A DNA stretch of 22,459 nt from a bacterium (GTDB lineage Bacteria > Elusimicrobiota > Elusimicrobia > UBA1565 > UBA9628), in NCBI GenBank assembly GCA_021796015.1, contig JAJYOT010000028.1:1-22459 (forward strand). The letters are read 5' to 3'. Shown one piece after another: positions 1 through 5,999 of this stretch (within the stretch, counting starts at the first letter, position 1; each line of letters opens with the position of its first letter). The notes under the pieces are model-generated. The model was not told the DNA's origin, made no database searches, and worked only from the letters and a program-made list of their open reading frames with translations. The position numbers were made by a program, and so were the translations under genes.

Positions 1-29
1 CTGTTAAAATAGTAAAAAGCGTTTATAAT
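1..29 (+). promoter_or_regulatory. Promoter of the tRNA-Arg gene
   Basis: A perfect -10 hexamer TATAAT lies at 24-29, twelve bases before the tRNA. The hexamer 17 bases upstream (1-6, CTGTTA) matches the -35 consensus at only three of six positions. The assignment rests mainly on the -10 and its distance to the mature tRNA 5' end. The window edge cuts off anything further upstream. Confidence 0.55.
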
Positions 30-40
30 ATAAGCAAAAA

Positions 41-112
41 GCCCCGATAGCTCAATGGATAGAGCTACTCCGTCCTAAGGAGAGGATGGGGGTTCGATTC
101 CCTCTCGGGGCA
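41..112 (+). tRNA. tRNA-Arg (anticodon CCU)
   Basis: A full cloverleaf can be folded by eye. The acceptor stem is GCCCCGA (41-47) with TCGGGGC (105-111) and discriminator A112. The D stem is GCTC/GAGC (50-53/62-65). The anticodon arm is 67-83 with loop GTCCTAA (72-78), which puts U33 before anticodon CCU at 74-76, so it decodes AGG as arginine. The T arm is 88-104 with loop TTCGATT. The outermost anticodon-stem pair is an A-A mismatch and the T stem has one G-U pair; both are tolerable. CCA is not encoded. An 18-base copy of its 3' end recurs at 232-249. Confidence 0.95.
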
Positions 113-249
113 AATTTTGCGCGGGAATCGAAGCCGACCCGAGCGCGTCCGGGAGACGAAAAGCGAAACGAAGTTTCGCGTCAGCTCGGGCGGCGGGCCG
201 CGAGGGAGAAGCGCAAGCGACGGAAGAGCGGGATTCCCTCTCGGGGCAA
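96..249 (+). repeat. Direct repeat of the tRNA 3' end flanking a GC-rich foldable segment
   Basis: GATTCCCTCTCGGGGCAA occurs at 96-113 (the tRNA T-loop to discriminator) and again, perfectly, at 232-249. After one A/G difference the match continues with TTTTG. The 118 bases between the copies are much richer in GC than the flanks and full of complementary segments. 133-144 pairs with 184-194 (one bulged A), enclosing a short CGTC/GACG hairpin (146-158) and a perfect 7-bp hairpin GCGAAAC-GAA-GTTTCGC (163-179). 198-207 pairs with 235-244 at nine of ten positions, using part of the second tRNA-tail copy. It could be a mobile repeat, an excision scar, or a structured RNA read through from the tRNA. 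No protein gene is supported here. Confidence 0.6.
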
Positions 250-306
250 GTTTTGGCAAGTTTTTGGGACGCATTTTTTGTTATCTTTTGAGGAGGAGAA
301 AATTTA

Positions 307-1053
307 ATGGGAACACATTGGGCCAGACAGCAGGTTAAAAATAACGAATTGGAAGGCAGTCTTGCGAAAACGATTCTTTGGATCAAAGCCAACAGGCAAG
401 CCTCCGGAATTATCGCAGGCGTAGTCTTGTTAGTCGCCGTTGTGGGATTAACCGTCTATCATAACTTCAAAACTCACAGAAATAAAGCCTGGGAAGAACT
501 GGGACTTGCGGAGGGGCTCTACGCCGCCGGGCACAAAGGCAAATCTTTCGCTCAGATTAAAAATCTGGAAACGCAATACTCCAACACCCCGGCCGCCGGT
601 TACGGACTTTTGTTTGCGGGAGACGTGTCTTTTTCAACCGGCGATTACGTGACGGCCGAGTCTTATTACCACCAGTTGGAAGCGCTGAACTCGCAAACGC
701 TCACTCCTTTTGCTCTCAATGATCTTGCGTTGACTTACGAAGCTTCAAAATCCTGCGATAAAGCCGAAATGGAAGCCCAGAAATTTCTCGATCTCTACCC
801 TGATCATTTTTTTGCGCCTCAGGTTCACTCCGTTTTAGCCCGTTGCTATGAAAGCCAAGGGAAAATGGAAGATGCCAAGGTGGCTTATCAAAAAATAGCT
901 TTGGAATATCCCAATACTTATTTTGCCGCGTGGGCTCAAGACAAAATTTCGCCCAAAGGGGGGGCAAAAAGCTCTAAAAAAACGGCTGAAACTTCGCTAA
1001 AAGCCGCCCCGCATTCCGCTCAAAAATTTAAAAAGCTCCCACGAAAAACTTAA
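307..1053 (+). CDS. Inner-membrane-anchored tetratricopeptide repeat protein (YfgM/TPR_21-like)
   Basis: This 248-residue protein has a short basic cytoplasmic N-terminus, one hydrophobic segment at about residues 33-52, and an outer domain of TPR-type helix pairs up to about residue 215. The clearest repeat is the stretch ending in ALEYPNTYFAAWAQ. The tail is rich in lysine, alanine and serine. This layout resembles YfgM-like ancillary proteins of the Sec translocon or cell-envelope assembly factors; the exact partner cannot be read from sequence. The start is well supported: AGGAGG at 291-296 lies ten bases before the ATG. Its TAA shares one base with the ATG of the next gene (TAATG), so the two are probably translationally coupled, suggesting a role linked to that outer-membrane protein. 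It is downstream of the tRNA with no obvious promoter of its own. Confidence 0.8.
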   Translation: MGTHWARQQVKNNELEGSLAKTILWIKANRQASGIIAGVVLLVAVVGLTVYHNFKTHRNKAWEELGLAEGLYAAGHKGKSFAQIKNLETQYSNTPAAGYGLLFAGDVSFSTGDYVTAESYYHQLEALNSQTLTPFALNDLALTYEASKSCDKAEMEAQKFLDLYPDHFFAPQVHSVLARCYESQGKMEDAKVAYQKIALEYPNTYFAAWAQDKISPKGGAKSSKKTAETSLKAAPHSAQKFKKLPRKT

Positions 1054-2465
1054 TGCCCCAAGGCTCGAAAAAGATTTTTTCGTTTTTCGTATGCGGTCTT
1101 TGGCTATTACTCTATTCATCCCAACTCTACGCCACGAATCTCGATTTATCCGCCGGCTACAGCGTAGACGCTCTTTCTTATTCTAATCTTAATTACAATC
1201 CTTCACAAAAGGATAATCAACAATACATGACCAATGACGCCAATCTCGGCATTGCCGTGCGGAATATTGATTTGCCGGACTCTTGGAACGGAACAACCAT
1301 GGACATCGGGATTAAATTCAATGCGTTGGGAGTATCCGGCTCAACCGTCGCCCTCAAAGGCTCGCCTTTCGGACAAATCGCCTCCAACTATCCCAACACT
1401 TCTTTGACCCCTTTCATGGAAAACGCCTACATCCGCATTCATCGCATCTTGGGGAAATCCCTCGAAGCGACCATTGGTAGACAGAATTTTAAGCTTGGAA
1501 GCGGACTTTTGCTCGATGATGACGGCGCCGGATTCACCGGAGCAACCATCAAGGGAAACCTTCCTTTTTGGGAAACCTCTCTTGAAGGCTTTTACTTTAA
1601 CACCAGCCATTCGATTTATAACGACAGCTACGCCGCTCCCGCCACGAGTTTCATGGCTCCTAATGGACTTAATCTCGCCGGGTTTACCTTCGCCATCCCT
1701 ACCGATGGTATGTGGGAGCTCAATGAGCTTGTTGAAAATGGGAACGGACCGGAAATTGATCCGGGGCTGGGAGACACACTGACCTCGGCGACCAGAAGTT
1801 TCACCAGCCTTCGCTATCAAATCAATTACGGCTCCCTCGTTTTTGACGGAGAAGCGGCCATTGAAAAAGGACAAGCAACCACCAATGGCGCTAATGGGGC
1901 GCCCAGTTCCATCACCTATAATGGAAACGCCGCAGTGGTCAGAGCCAAATGGAAACAACCTCTTTACAAAGTGGGGGAGGGAATCGCTCATTTAGCCTTG
2001 GCTCACGGAAGTGGAGCAACTCCCGGGGAAACGGGCACCGACACCGCTTTTTTTCCGGCGCATGGACATCAATTTGACGGACTTCAAAGAGACGGCTTTG
2101 GCGCTTTTTTTGCCGCCACCCCCTACGCCGCATTGGGAACGGCCACAACCGCCAGCGGGCTCCCCCAAGGCGCGACCGGCATTGATGTGGTCAGCGGAGG
2201 ATATACCCCTCCAGCCTATGACAACGTTTCCCTTGATCTTGATTATTTTCTCTACCGCGCCGATCAAGTCGCCAGCGGTTCACGTAATTTAGGAGATGAG
2301 TGGGATATCACTTTTAGGCGTAGTTTTAGAAGCAGTCTGACCGTTTCCTTAACCGGAGCCATTTTCTTAGCAGGCCCCGCCGCAGTGGCCGGTTATCCTA
2401 ATACTTCCGCTCCCGCAGGCAACATCGCCAGCCTTATTTCCTTTAACGTTTCCGGCCGATTTTAA
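1053..2465 (+). CDS. Outer-membrane beta-barrel protein, alginate-export-like porin
   Basis: The 470-residue product starts with a Sec signal peptide (basic KK, hydrophobic core, likely cleavage after SQLYA at residue 27). The rest is a series of alternating hydrophobic and polar strands joined by Gly/Asn/Ser/Thr-rich loops, and it ends in GRF. A terminal phenylalanine is typical of barrels inserted by the BAM complex. The stretch around residues 138-165 (ATIGRQNFKLGSGLLL and what follows) resembles the Alginate_exp (AlgE-like) family, where a GRQ strand precedes the pore. The substrate is unknown. It begins inside the stop codon of the TPR gene, and no strong terminator is visible directly downstream. 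Family membership is moderately sure; the outer-membrane barrel call is firmer. Confidence 0.75.
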   Translation: MPQGSKKIFSFFVCGLWLLLYSSQLYATNLDLSAGYSVDALSYSNLNYNPSQKDNQQYMTNDANLGIAVRNIDLPDSWNGTTMDIGIKFNALGVSGSTVALKGSPFGQIASNYPNTSLTPFMENAYIRIHRILGKSLEATIGRQNFKLGSGLLLDDDGAGFTGATIKGNLPFWETSLEGFYFNTSHSIYNDSYAAPATSFMAPNGLNLAGFTFAIPTDGMWELNELVENGNGPEIDPGLGDTLTSATRSFTSLRYQINYGSLVFDGEAAIEKGQATTNGANGAPSSITYNGNAAVVRAKWKQPLYKVGEGIAHLALAHGSGATPGETGTDTAFFPAHGHQFDGLQRDGFGAFFAATPYAALGTATTASGLPQGATGIDVVSGGYTPPAYDNVSLDLDYFLYRADQVASGSRNLGDEWDITFRRSFRSSLTVSLTGAIFLAGPAAVAGYPNTSAPAGNIASLISFNVSGRF

Positions 2466-2490
2466 GGTCTCTTACCCCTCCAAAAATCCG

Positions 2491-2525
2491 TTTTCCACAG
2501 ACTTATCCACACAAGCTTATCCATA
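2491..2525 (+). promoter_or_regulatory. Cluster of three DnaA-box-like sites
   Basis: Three nonamers lie in the same orientation within 35 bases: TTTTCCACA (2491-2499, fits TTWTNCACA), TTATCCACA (2503-2511, perfect consensus) and TTATCCATA (2517-2525, one mismatch). Starts are 12 and 14 bases apart. The third overlaps a perfect TATAAT (2524-2529). This would suit DnaA control of the following gene or an origin-type unwinding region. Gene direction argues against an origin here, because the large cluster to the right points towards this site. Confidence 0.5.
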
Positions 2526-2534
2526 TAATTGACA
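2501..2534 (+). promoter_or_regulatory. Candidate promoter elements before the 187-residue gene
   Basis: TATAAT at 2524-2529 is a perfect -10, but the hexamers 16-18 bases upstream match the -35 consensus poorly. A perfect TTGACA follows at 2529-2534, but no good -10 lies 16-18 bases after it (the closest, TATTTT, is 21 bases away). If TATAAT is used, transcription would start near 2536 and the DnaA-like boxes would cover the polymerase site, allowing repression. Confidence 0.35.
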
Positions 2535-2568
2535 TAAATTTGCCGTAAAAAGACTTATTTTATATTAT

Positions 2569-3132
2569 ATGTCTACATTTATGTCATACGACTCCAACCC
2601 TTCGGACAAAAAACTCCGACTGCGCTTTCCCGACGGATTAGAATTTGAGGCAACAGGCACCGAGGATTTCATCAAAGAACAGCTCCAAGCCTTTTTAAAC
2701 AAAAAAGAACAGCATCCCTCAAGCAAAGAATTTCAAAAACCGCTCCATCAAGAATCCTCGGAGCCAACAAAACAATACAACCCCGCGCAGATTGATTGGG
2801 GGAAAATAGCGGAAATTTCAGGAGAAAACCTTCTACTCAGAAGCAAACTTGAGCCCTTCGGGCAAGAAGCCGAAGCCTGCCTCATACTCATTGCCGCAAG
2901 CAAAGACCTCGCAAATAACCCCAAGCCCAGCGCCCTTCAACTGGCCCGCTGGCTCCGAAAATCAGGATATCCCGTGACCAGGATTGACCGCGTTCTTCAA
3001 AGCACCGCCAAAAATGGAGACATCCTCATCTCCGGATCTCGCCGGGCACGAAAATACGAATTAAGCCCAACCGGCAAACTCAAAGCCCTTCTCATTGCCG
3101 AAAAGCTCTCCCGGCGCCTCACGGGAATCTGA
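2569..3132 (+). CDS. Uncharacterised 187-residue protein, possible DNA-binding
   Basis: I do not recognise a family. The N-terminus (about 14-45) is a short beta-rich segment, LRFPDGLEFEATG, followed by a helix. Residues 45-75 are polar and probably a flexible linker. The C-terminal half (about 80-187) is helical. Its last 70 residues, with LARWLRKSGYPVTRIDRVL and then ISGSRRARKYELSPTGK, look like a helix-turn-helix followed by a basic beta wing, i.e. a winged-helix-like arrangement; this is a reading by eye. There is no signal peptide or membrane segment. No Shine-Dalgarno sequence precedes the ATG at 2569 or the alternative ATG at 2581, so the mRNA may be leaderless or the start weak. The DnaA-like boxes upstream make a replication- or cell-cycle-linked role conceivable, but that is only context. 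Confidence 0.6.
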   Translation: MSTFMSYDSNPSDKKLRLRFPDGLEFEATGTEDFIKEQLQAFLNKKEQHPSSKEFQKPLHQESSEPTKQYNPAQIDWGKIAEISGENLLLRSKLEPFGQEAEACLILIAASKDLANNPKPSALQLARWLRKSGYPVTRIDRVLQSTAKNGDILISGSRRARKYELSPTGKLKALLIAEKLSRRLTGI

Positions 3133-3182
3133 AACCCAAAAAGACTCAGCAAATTAACCCGCGCCGAATGTCCTCATTCATA

Positions 3183-3210
3183 GCTATTGATAATAAATAT
3201 TATGTTACAT
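3183..3210 (+). other. dif-like sequence (candidate XerC/XerD recombination site)
   Basis: The right arm TTATGTTACAT (3200-3210) matches the E. coli XerD-binding arm at 10 of 11 positions. The left arm GCTATTGATAA (3183-3193) keeps the inner ATAA and matches at 6 of 11. The 6-base centre is TAAATA (4 of 6). The total is 20 of 28 against the E. coli site as I recall it. It lies where rightward and leftward genes converge, as expected at a terminus. The surrounding sequence is so AT-rich that a chance match is possible. Confidence 0.35.
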
Positions 3211-3231
3211 ATAATGAATAACACTAGCGCC

Positions 3232-3324
3232 TTTAAAAATCAATAAAGAATATTTATTTTATTTAATAATCATTAAAAATAAATGCTTATTTTATTAGTT
3301 CAATATTTTTTATTGATTTTTAAA
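3232..3324. repeat. 23-bp inverted repeat in AT-rich DNA
   Basis: The arms 3232-3254 and 3302-3324 are complementary at 22 of 23 positions, and the single difference would be a G-U pair in RNA. They begin TTTAAAAATCAATAAA and end with its complement. The 47-base interior has a nested 9-bp inverted repeat, ATTTATTTT (3252-3260) with AAAATAAAT (3276-3284). It could be a bidirectional transcription stop for the converging genes, a cruciform, or a small palindromic insertion. The sequence is almost pure A/T, so a hairpin would be weak compared with normal GC-rich terminators. Confidence 0.6.
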
Positions 3325-3515
3325 ATTAGCAGACAAACGCCAAAAAAAATGAGCTCCAAACCAGCCTAGAATTTATGGATTCAAGGAATCCGGACATCCA
3401 AACAAAGCAAATGAGCTCAAAAATCAGCCAAAAAGCTGAACCCAAAAAAACCCATGAGGCGCCCAAGTCAAGTTTTAGGCAAAAAAGAGCATTAAAGGAG
3501 GATTAGGAAATTAAG

Positions 3516-3542
3516 ATAAAAACCCGTTGGAAATGGGCGTTT
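3516..3542 (-). terminator. Weak candidate terminator after the DUF3098-like gene
   Basis: On the minus strand, just past the TAG of the small membrane gene, AAA-CG-CCC can pair with GGG-TTT (six pairs with a two-base bulge), followed by a run of five T. The stem is short, so this is tentative. Confidence 0.3.
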
Positions 3543-3544
3543 AA

Positions 3545-3808
3545 CTAAGACAAAGAAGGGAAATCGAAAGGCCAAATAATTCCTAAAGCGATCAGCAAAT
3601 ATCCACCAAGAATTAAAATAGGAGAAACCAAGGAAGCCCAGTTGCGCCCCAAGGGATCGGAAGCGGATAAAACCCAGAAGCCCAAAACAACCACAAAAAT
3701 ACCCCCAAAGATGAGTTTGATCCCCAATTTAGATAAAAGTGATGAGCGGAAAGGTTTGGAGAGTGAGGCTCTGTTGGGTTTTTTATCCCCCTGACGATTT
3801 CGTGACAT
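3545..3808 (-). CDS. Small two-helix membrane protein, DUF3098-like
   Basis: The 87-residue product has a basic, polar N-terminus of about 28 residues and then two hydrophobic helices: around 29-49 (LIFGGIFVVVLGFWVL) and 60-80 (LVSPILILGGYLLIALGII). The ASDPLG loop between them and the overall length resemble DUF3098 proteins, whose function is unknown. It is the last gene of the leftward cluster, 66 bases beyond rpsA and behind a possible terminator, so it may be expressed at a lower level or separately. The ATG has only a weak upstream GGCGAG. Membrane topology is clear; the family match is by recall. Confidence 0.7.
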   Translation of the reverse strand: MSRNRQGDKKPNRASLSKPFRSSLLSKLGIKLIFGGIFVVVLGFWVLSASDPLGRNWASLVSPILILGGYLLIALGIIWPFDFPSLS

Positions 3809-3844
3809 GATGCAATTCTCGCCTTTTTCTTAACCCTATATTTT

Positions 3845-3874
3845 CAATAAAATAGCCACGCCTTGATCGGCGGC
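3845..3874 (-). terminator. Candidate terminator directly after rpsA
   Basis: Reading the minus strand, GCCGCC (3874-3869), loop GATCAA and GGCGTGGC (3862-3855) form a GC-rich stem with a two-base bulge. TATTTTATT follows. It starts at the base after the rpsA stop codon. The U tract is interrupted, so termination may be partial. Confidence 0.45.
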
Positions 3875-5173
3875 TTATTCTTCGGAAGACAAAATATCCC
3901 CCAGGGTCAAGGGGGACGGAGCTTTGAGATATTGCGCGACGCGAGCGCGTTCTTGCTTTTCGCTATGACGCTTAATTGAAACAAACAAGCGAAGCGCCTT
4001 CGCGTCCACGCCAGAAACCACTGCCCCCACTTCTTCTCCCACCTTTGGCGCTTCCTCATCCATTTGAGAGGCCGGGCAGAAAGCAAGAACAGAATTTCCC
4101 TTTTTATTTTTTTCGGAAGGGGCGGCTTCCTTACGGTTTTTTCCCTGAACGCTTGCCACTTTAAAGACCACCCCCGTCTGATCAATAGAGACCACGGGCC
4201 CAGAAACGATTGTCCCAGATGGATATTTTTTACGCAATAAATCAGAGGGGTTGGGAAGAAGCTGTTTAATCCCAAAATACACCGCCCCCTCGGAGTTTTT
4301 TCCCTCGGCCTCGGGTAAAACCTTTGAAACAACCTTCACTCTTAATTTATCTCCGCGCTTATAAAGCGGGGTAATATTTTCCCCCCAGGCAATGTCGGTC
4401 GAACGAATAAGCCCCTTAAAACCTCCGATATCAATCGTCAATCCTTCAGCCGAAGTTTTAGAAATACGCCCAAAACGAACTTGCCCCACTTCAATTTCAG
4501 AGAAAATTTTTAAACGCCGTTGGGCGGCTTCTTCTTCCAGAACCGCTTTCCGAGAAATAACAACCTTTTTTTCCCCTTCATTGAGGTCAATAATGTAGCA
4601 CTCTATCACCTTATTTAAAAGCATTTCCGCATTGAAAACAGGGCGAAAATCGGCCAAAGAGGCGGGCAAAAAAGCGGTAACGCCGGAAACATCCACTAAA
4701 AAGCCTCCCTTGATTCCAGATTGAACTTTACCTGAAATGCGCGCATGTTCGCGAAAAGATTTCGAGATTCCTTCCCAAGACAATTCCGCCATCGCTTTTC
4801 TATGCGATAAAAGAGTCGTTCCATCGGAACGCTTACCCGTGTAAAGGACGGCGATCTTCTCGCCGGGTTTCGGCATCTCGGGCGCGAGAGATTCCCCTTT
4901 GCGTTTTTTGAGCGAGTCTTGGGTTTTGGAATTTTTTTTAGGGACGGGGAACGTAAAATCCGAGGCGGGAATAAAGCCTTCCTTTTTTTCTCCAATATCA
5001 ACCCAAATGCCTTCGGGGGTTGAGGAAATCACATTGGCCCATACAATTTGCCGGGAGGAAACTTGTTTAGAAAGCCCTTCTTCCTGGGCGAAGAGAGCCT
5101 CCATTTCCTGCCGGGCTTCCCAATCTTCCTTAGCCTCGGTTCCGGCGAAATCATCCTGCATTTTATCTTCCAT
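3875..5173 (-). CDS. rpsA: Ribosomal protein S1-type RNA-binding protein with four S1 domains
   Basis: The 432-residue protein contains four S1 (OB-fold) repeats at about 41-126, 143-209, 226-305 and 318-402. The second is typical, with ISGKVQSGIKGGFLVDV, FLPAS and VVISRKAV. An acidic N-terminal segment (1-40) precedes them. Bacterial S1 brings mRNAs to the 30S subunit; E. coli S1 has six repeats, and four-repeat versions are common elsewhere. Repeats 1 and 4 carry long lysine-rich insertions (about 75-100 and 343-360) in the loop before the FIPAS/FCPAS-like strand, which is unusual. It follows cmk by 130 bases, matching the widespread cmk-rpsA order. AAGGGG lies nine bases before the ATG; a second ATG at codon 5 is also possible. 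Confidence 0.85.
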   Translation of the reverse strand: MEDKMQDDFAGTEAKEDWEARQEMEALFAQEEGLSKQVSSRQIVWANVISSTPEGIWVDIGEKKEGFIPASDFTFPVPKKNSKTQDSLKKRKGESLAPEMPKPGEKIAVLYTGKRSDGTTLLSHRKAMAELSWEGISKSFREHARISGKVQSGIKGGFLVDVSGVTAFLPASLADFRPVFNAEMLLNKVIECYIIDLNEGEKKVVISRKAVLEEEAAQRRLKIFSEIEVGQVRFGRISKTSAEGLTIDIGGFKGLIRSTDIAWGENITPLYKRGDKLRVKVVSKVLPEAEGKNSEGAVYFGIKQLLPNPSDLLRKKYPSGTIVSGPVVSIDQTGVVFKVASVQGKNRKEAAPSEKNKKGNSVLAFCPASQMDEEAPKVGEEVGAVVSGVDAKALRLFVSIKRHSEKQERARVAQYLKAPSPLTLGDILSSEE

Positions 5174-5303
5174 TGAACCTAACCCCTTAAGTGATTATTA
5201 ATCTAAAATTTTAGCCCCTTCCCCAATAATCTTAAGGTCAATACAACGCCGTCCGCAAGGATTATTGAAGAAAACGCAAGTATATTGTATTAAAGTTTAA
5301 GGC
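5174..5303 (-). promoter_or_regulatory. Leader region of rpsA
   Basis: This is the widest gap inside the leftward cluster and AT-rich, so a separate rpsA promoter or an S1 autoregulatory leader would fit here. A perfect 12-base palindrome, CTAAAATTTTAG, lies at 5203-5214, about 30 bases before the start codon. I could not find a promoter with good spacing: TTGACC on the minus strand is followed by TAAAAT only after 22 bases. Confidence 0.3.
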
Positions 5304-5999
5304 TCATTTTGCTGTCTTGGTCCGACGATGCCGAACCATTTTGATAATTTTTTGGGCAACCGCCCGGCGGCCCATATGAGTAGAATCAATCAAAACGGCG
5401 TCTTTTGCGAGACTTAAAGGATTGATTTTTCTTTTTAAATCTCCCAAATCTCTTTTTAAAATCCCTTCTTTTATTTTGCGCCAATCGGCCTCTTGTCCAG
5501 CCGCTTTGAGTTGATGATAGCGGCGCTTCGCCCGCTCTTCAACCGAAGCGTCCAAATAAATCTTAAACTCGGCGTCGGGAAAAACATGGGTCGTGATGTC
5601 TCGTCCCTCCATGACCACCCCGCCATTTTTCCCCAAAGACCTCTGCAATTTACAGAAAAACTTTCGCACTCCAGGGTAAGATGCGACTTGGCTGGAAAAA
5701 GCGCCGACCCGCTCTTCTCGAATATGCGCAGACACGGGTTCGCTATCAACAAAGGTCTTGAGAGTGACCTGATCCGGAGCCGGACGGAATTCCCAATTAA
5801 TCTCATGGGCCAACGCGACAATTTTTTTCTCATCTCCGATATCTAGTTTTTTTTCAAGCGCCTTCCAGGTTAAGGCCCGGTACATCTCTCCGGTATTGAC
5901 GAAATAATATCCCAAGGATTTCGCCACCCATTGGCCGATAGTCGATTTCCCCACCCCGGCGGGGCCGTCCATGGCGATCACAAAACCTTTCTTTCTCAC
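5304..5999 (-). CDS. cmk: Cytidylate kinase
   Basis: The 231-residue protein phosphorylates CMP and dCMP with ATP in the cytoplasm, feeding RNA, DNA and CDP-lipid synthesis. Walker A is GPAGVGKST (12-20). NTGEMYRA follows in the position of the family's NTGAMYRA motif, and EGRDITTHVFPDA and RDLGDLKRKINPL are the usual CMP-binding and lid motifs. The C-terminal DAVLIDST also matches. Length is typical. The start is GTG at 5999: this GTG overlaps the hisC TGA (GTGA, 5996-5999), and GGAAAG sits about nine bases upstream. The next ATG, at codon 10, would cut into the strand leading to Walker A. hisC-cmk-rpsA is an order seen in many bacteria, often as part of an aromatic amino acid block. Confidence 0.93.
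   Translation of the reverse strand: MRKKGFVIAMDGPAGVGKSTIGQWVAKSLGYYFVNTGEMYRALTWKALEKKLDIGDEKKIVALAHEINWEFRPAPDQVTLKTFVDSEPVSAHIREERVGAFSSQVASYPGVRKFFCKLQRSLGKNGGVVMEGRDITTHVFPDAEFKIYLDASVEERAKRRYHQLKAAGQEADWRKIKEGILKRDLGDLKRKINPLSLAKDAVLIDSTHMGRRAVAQKIIKMVRHRRTKTAK

Larger units (their letters stand above)
3133..3544. other. AT-rich intergenic stretch between convergent genes
   Basis: About 410 bases hold no convincing gene. 3180-3330 is extremely AT-rich and carries a dif-like sequence and a long inverted repeat (listed separately). GGATTC-AAG-GAATCC (3377-3391) is a 6-bp hairpin. AAATGAGCTC is repeated at 3347-3356 and 3409-3418. A 31-codon basic reading frame (3411-3506, starting MSSK) has no ribosome binding site. 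A perfect AAAGGAGG at 3494-3501 on the + strand has no start codon at a usable distance. Confidence 0.7.

Noticed and set aside
96..249. Attachment sites (attL/attR) of an integrated element
   Set aside because: The direct repeat is right for a tRNA integration site, but only 118 bases lie between the copies and no integrase is in the window, so at most it is a scar.
65..392. Minus-strand reading frames containing PERESNPH and PEREGIEPP peptides
   Set aside because: These are the well-known false proteins produced by translating the antisense of tRNA 3' ends; they cover the tRNA and its repeated tail.
1341..1991. 216-codon frame antisense to the outer-membrane barrel
   Set aside because: The forward frame has a signal peptide, barrel pattern and coupling to the TPR gene; the antisense frame has no recognisable domain.
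2491..3330. Replication origin (DnaA boxes plus AT-rich DNA)
   Set aside because: The 13-kb cluster with ftsZ and rpsA points towards this locus, which would put it on the lagging strand, and no dnaA, dnaN, rpmH or parAB gene is near. A terminus fits better, though skew was not computed.
3411..3506. 31-codon basic reading frame in the AT-rich intergenic region
   Set aside because: No ribosome binding site and no similarity; a similar ATGAGCTC start 62 bases upstream stops after six codons, so it is probably a repeat artefact.
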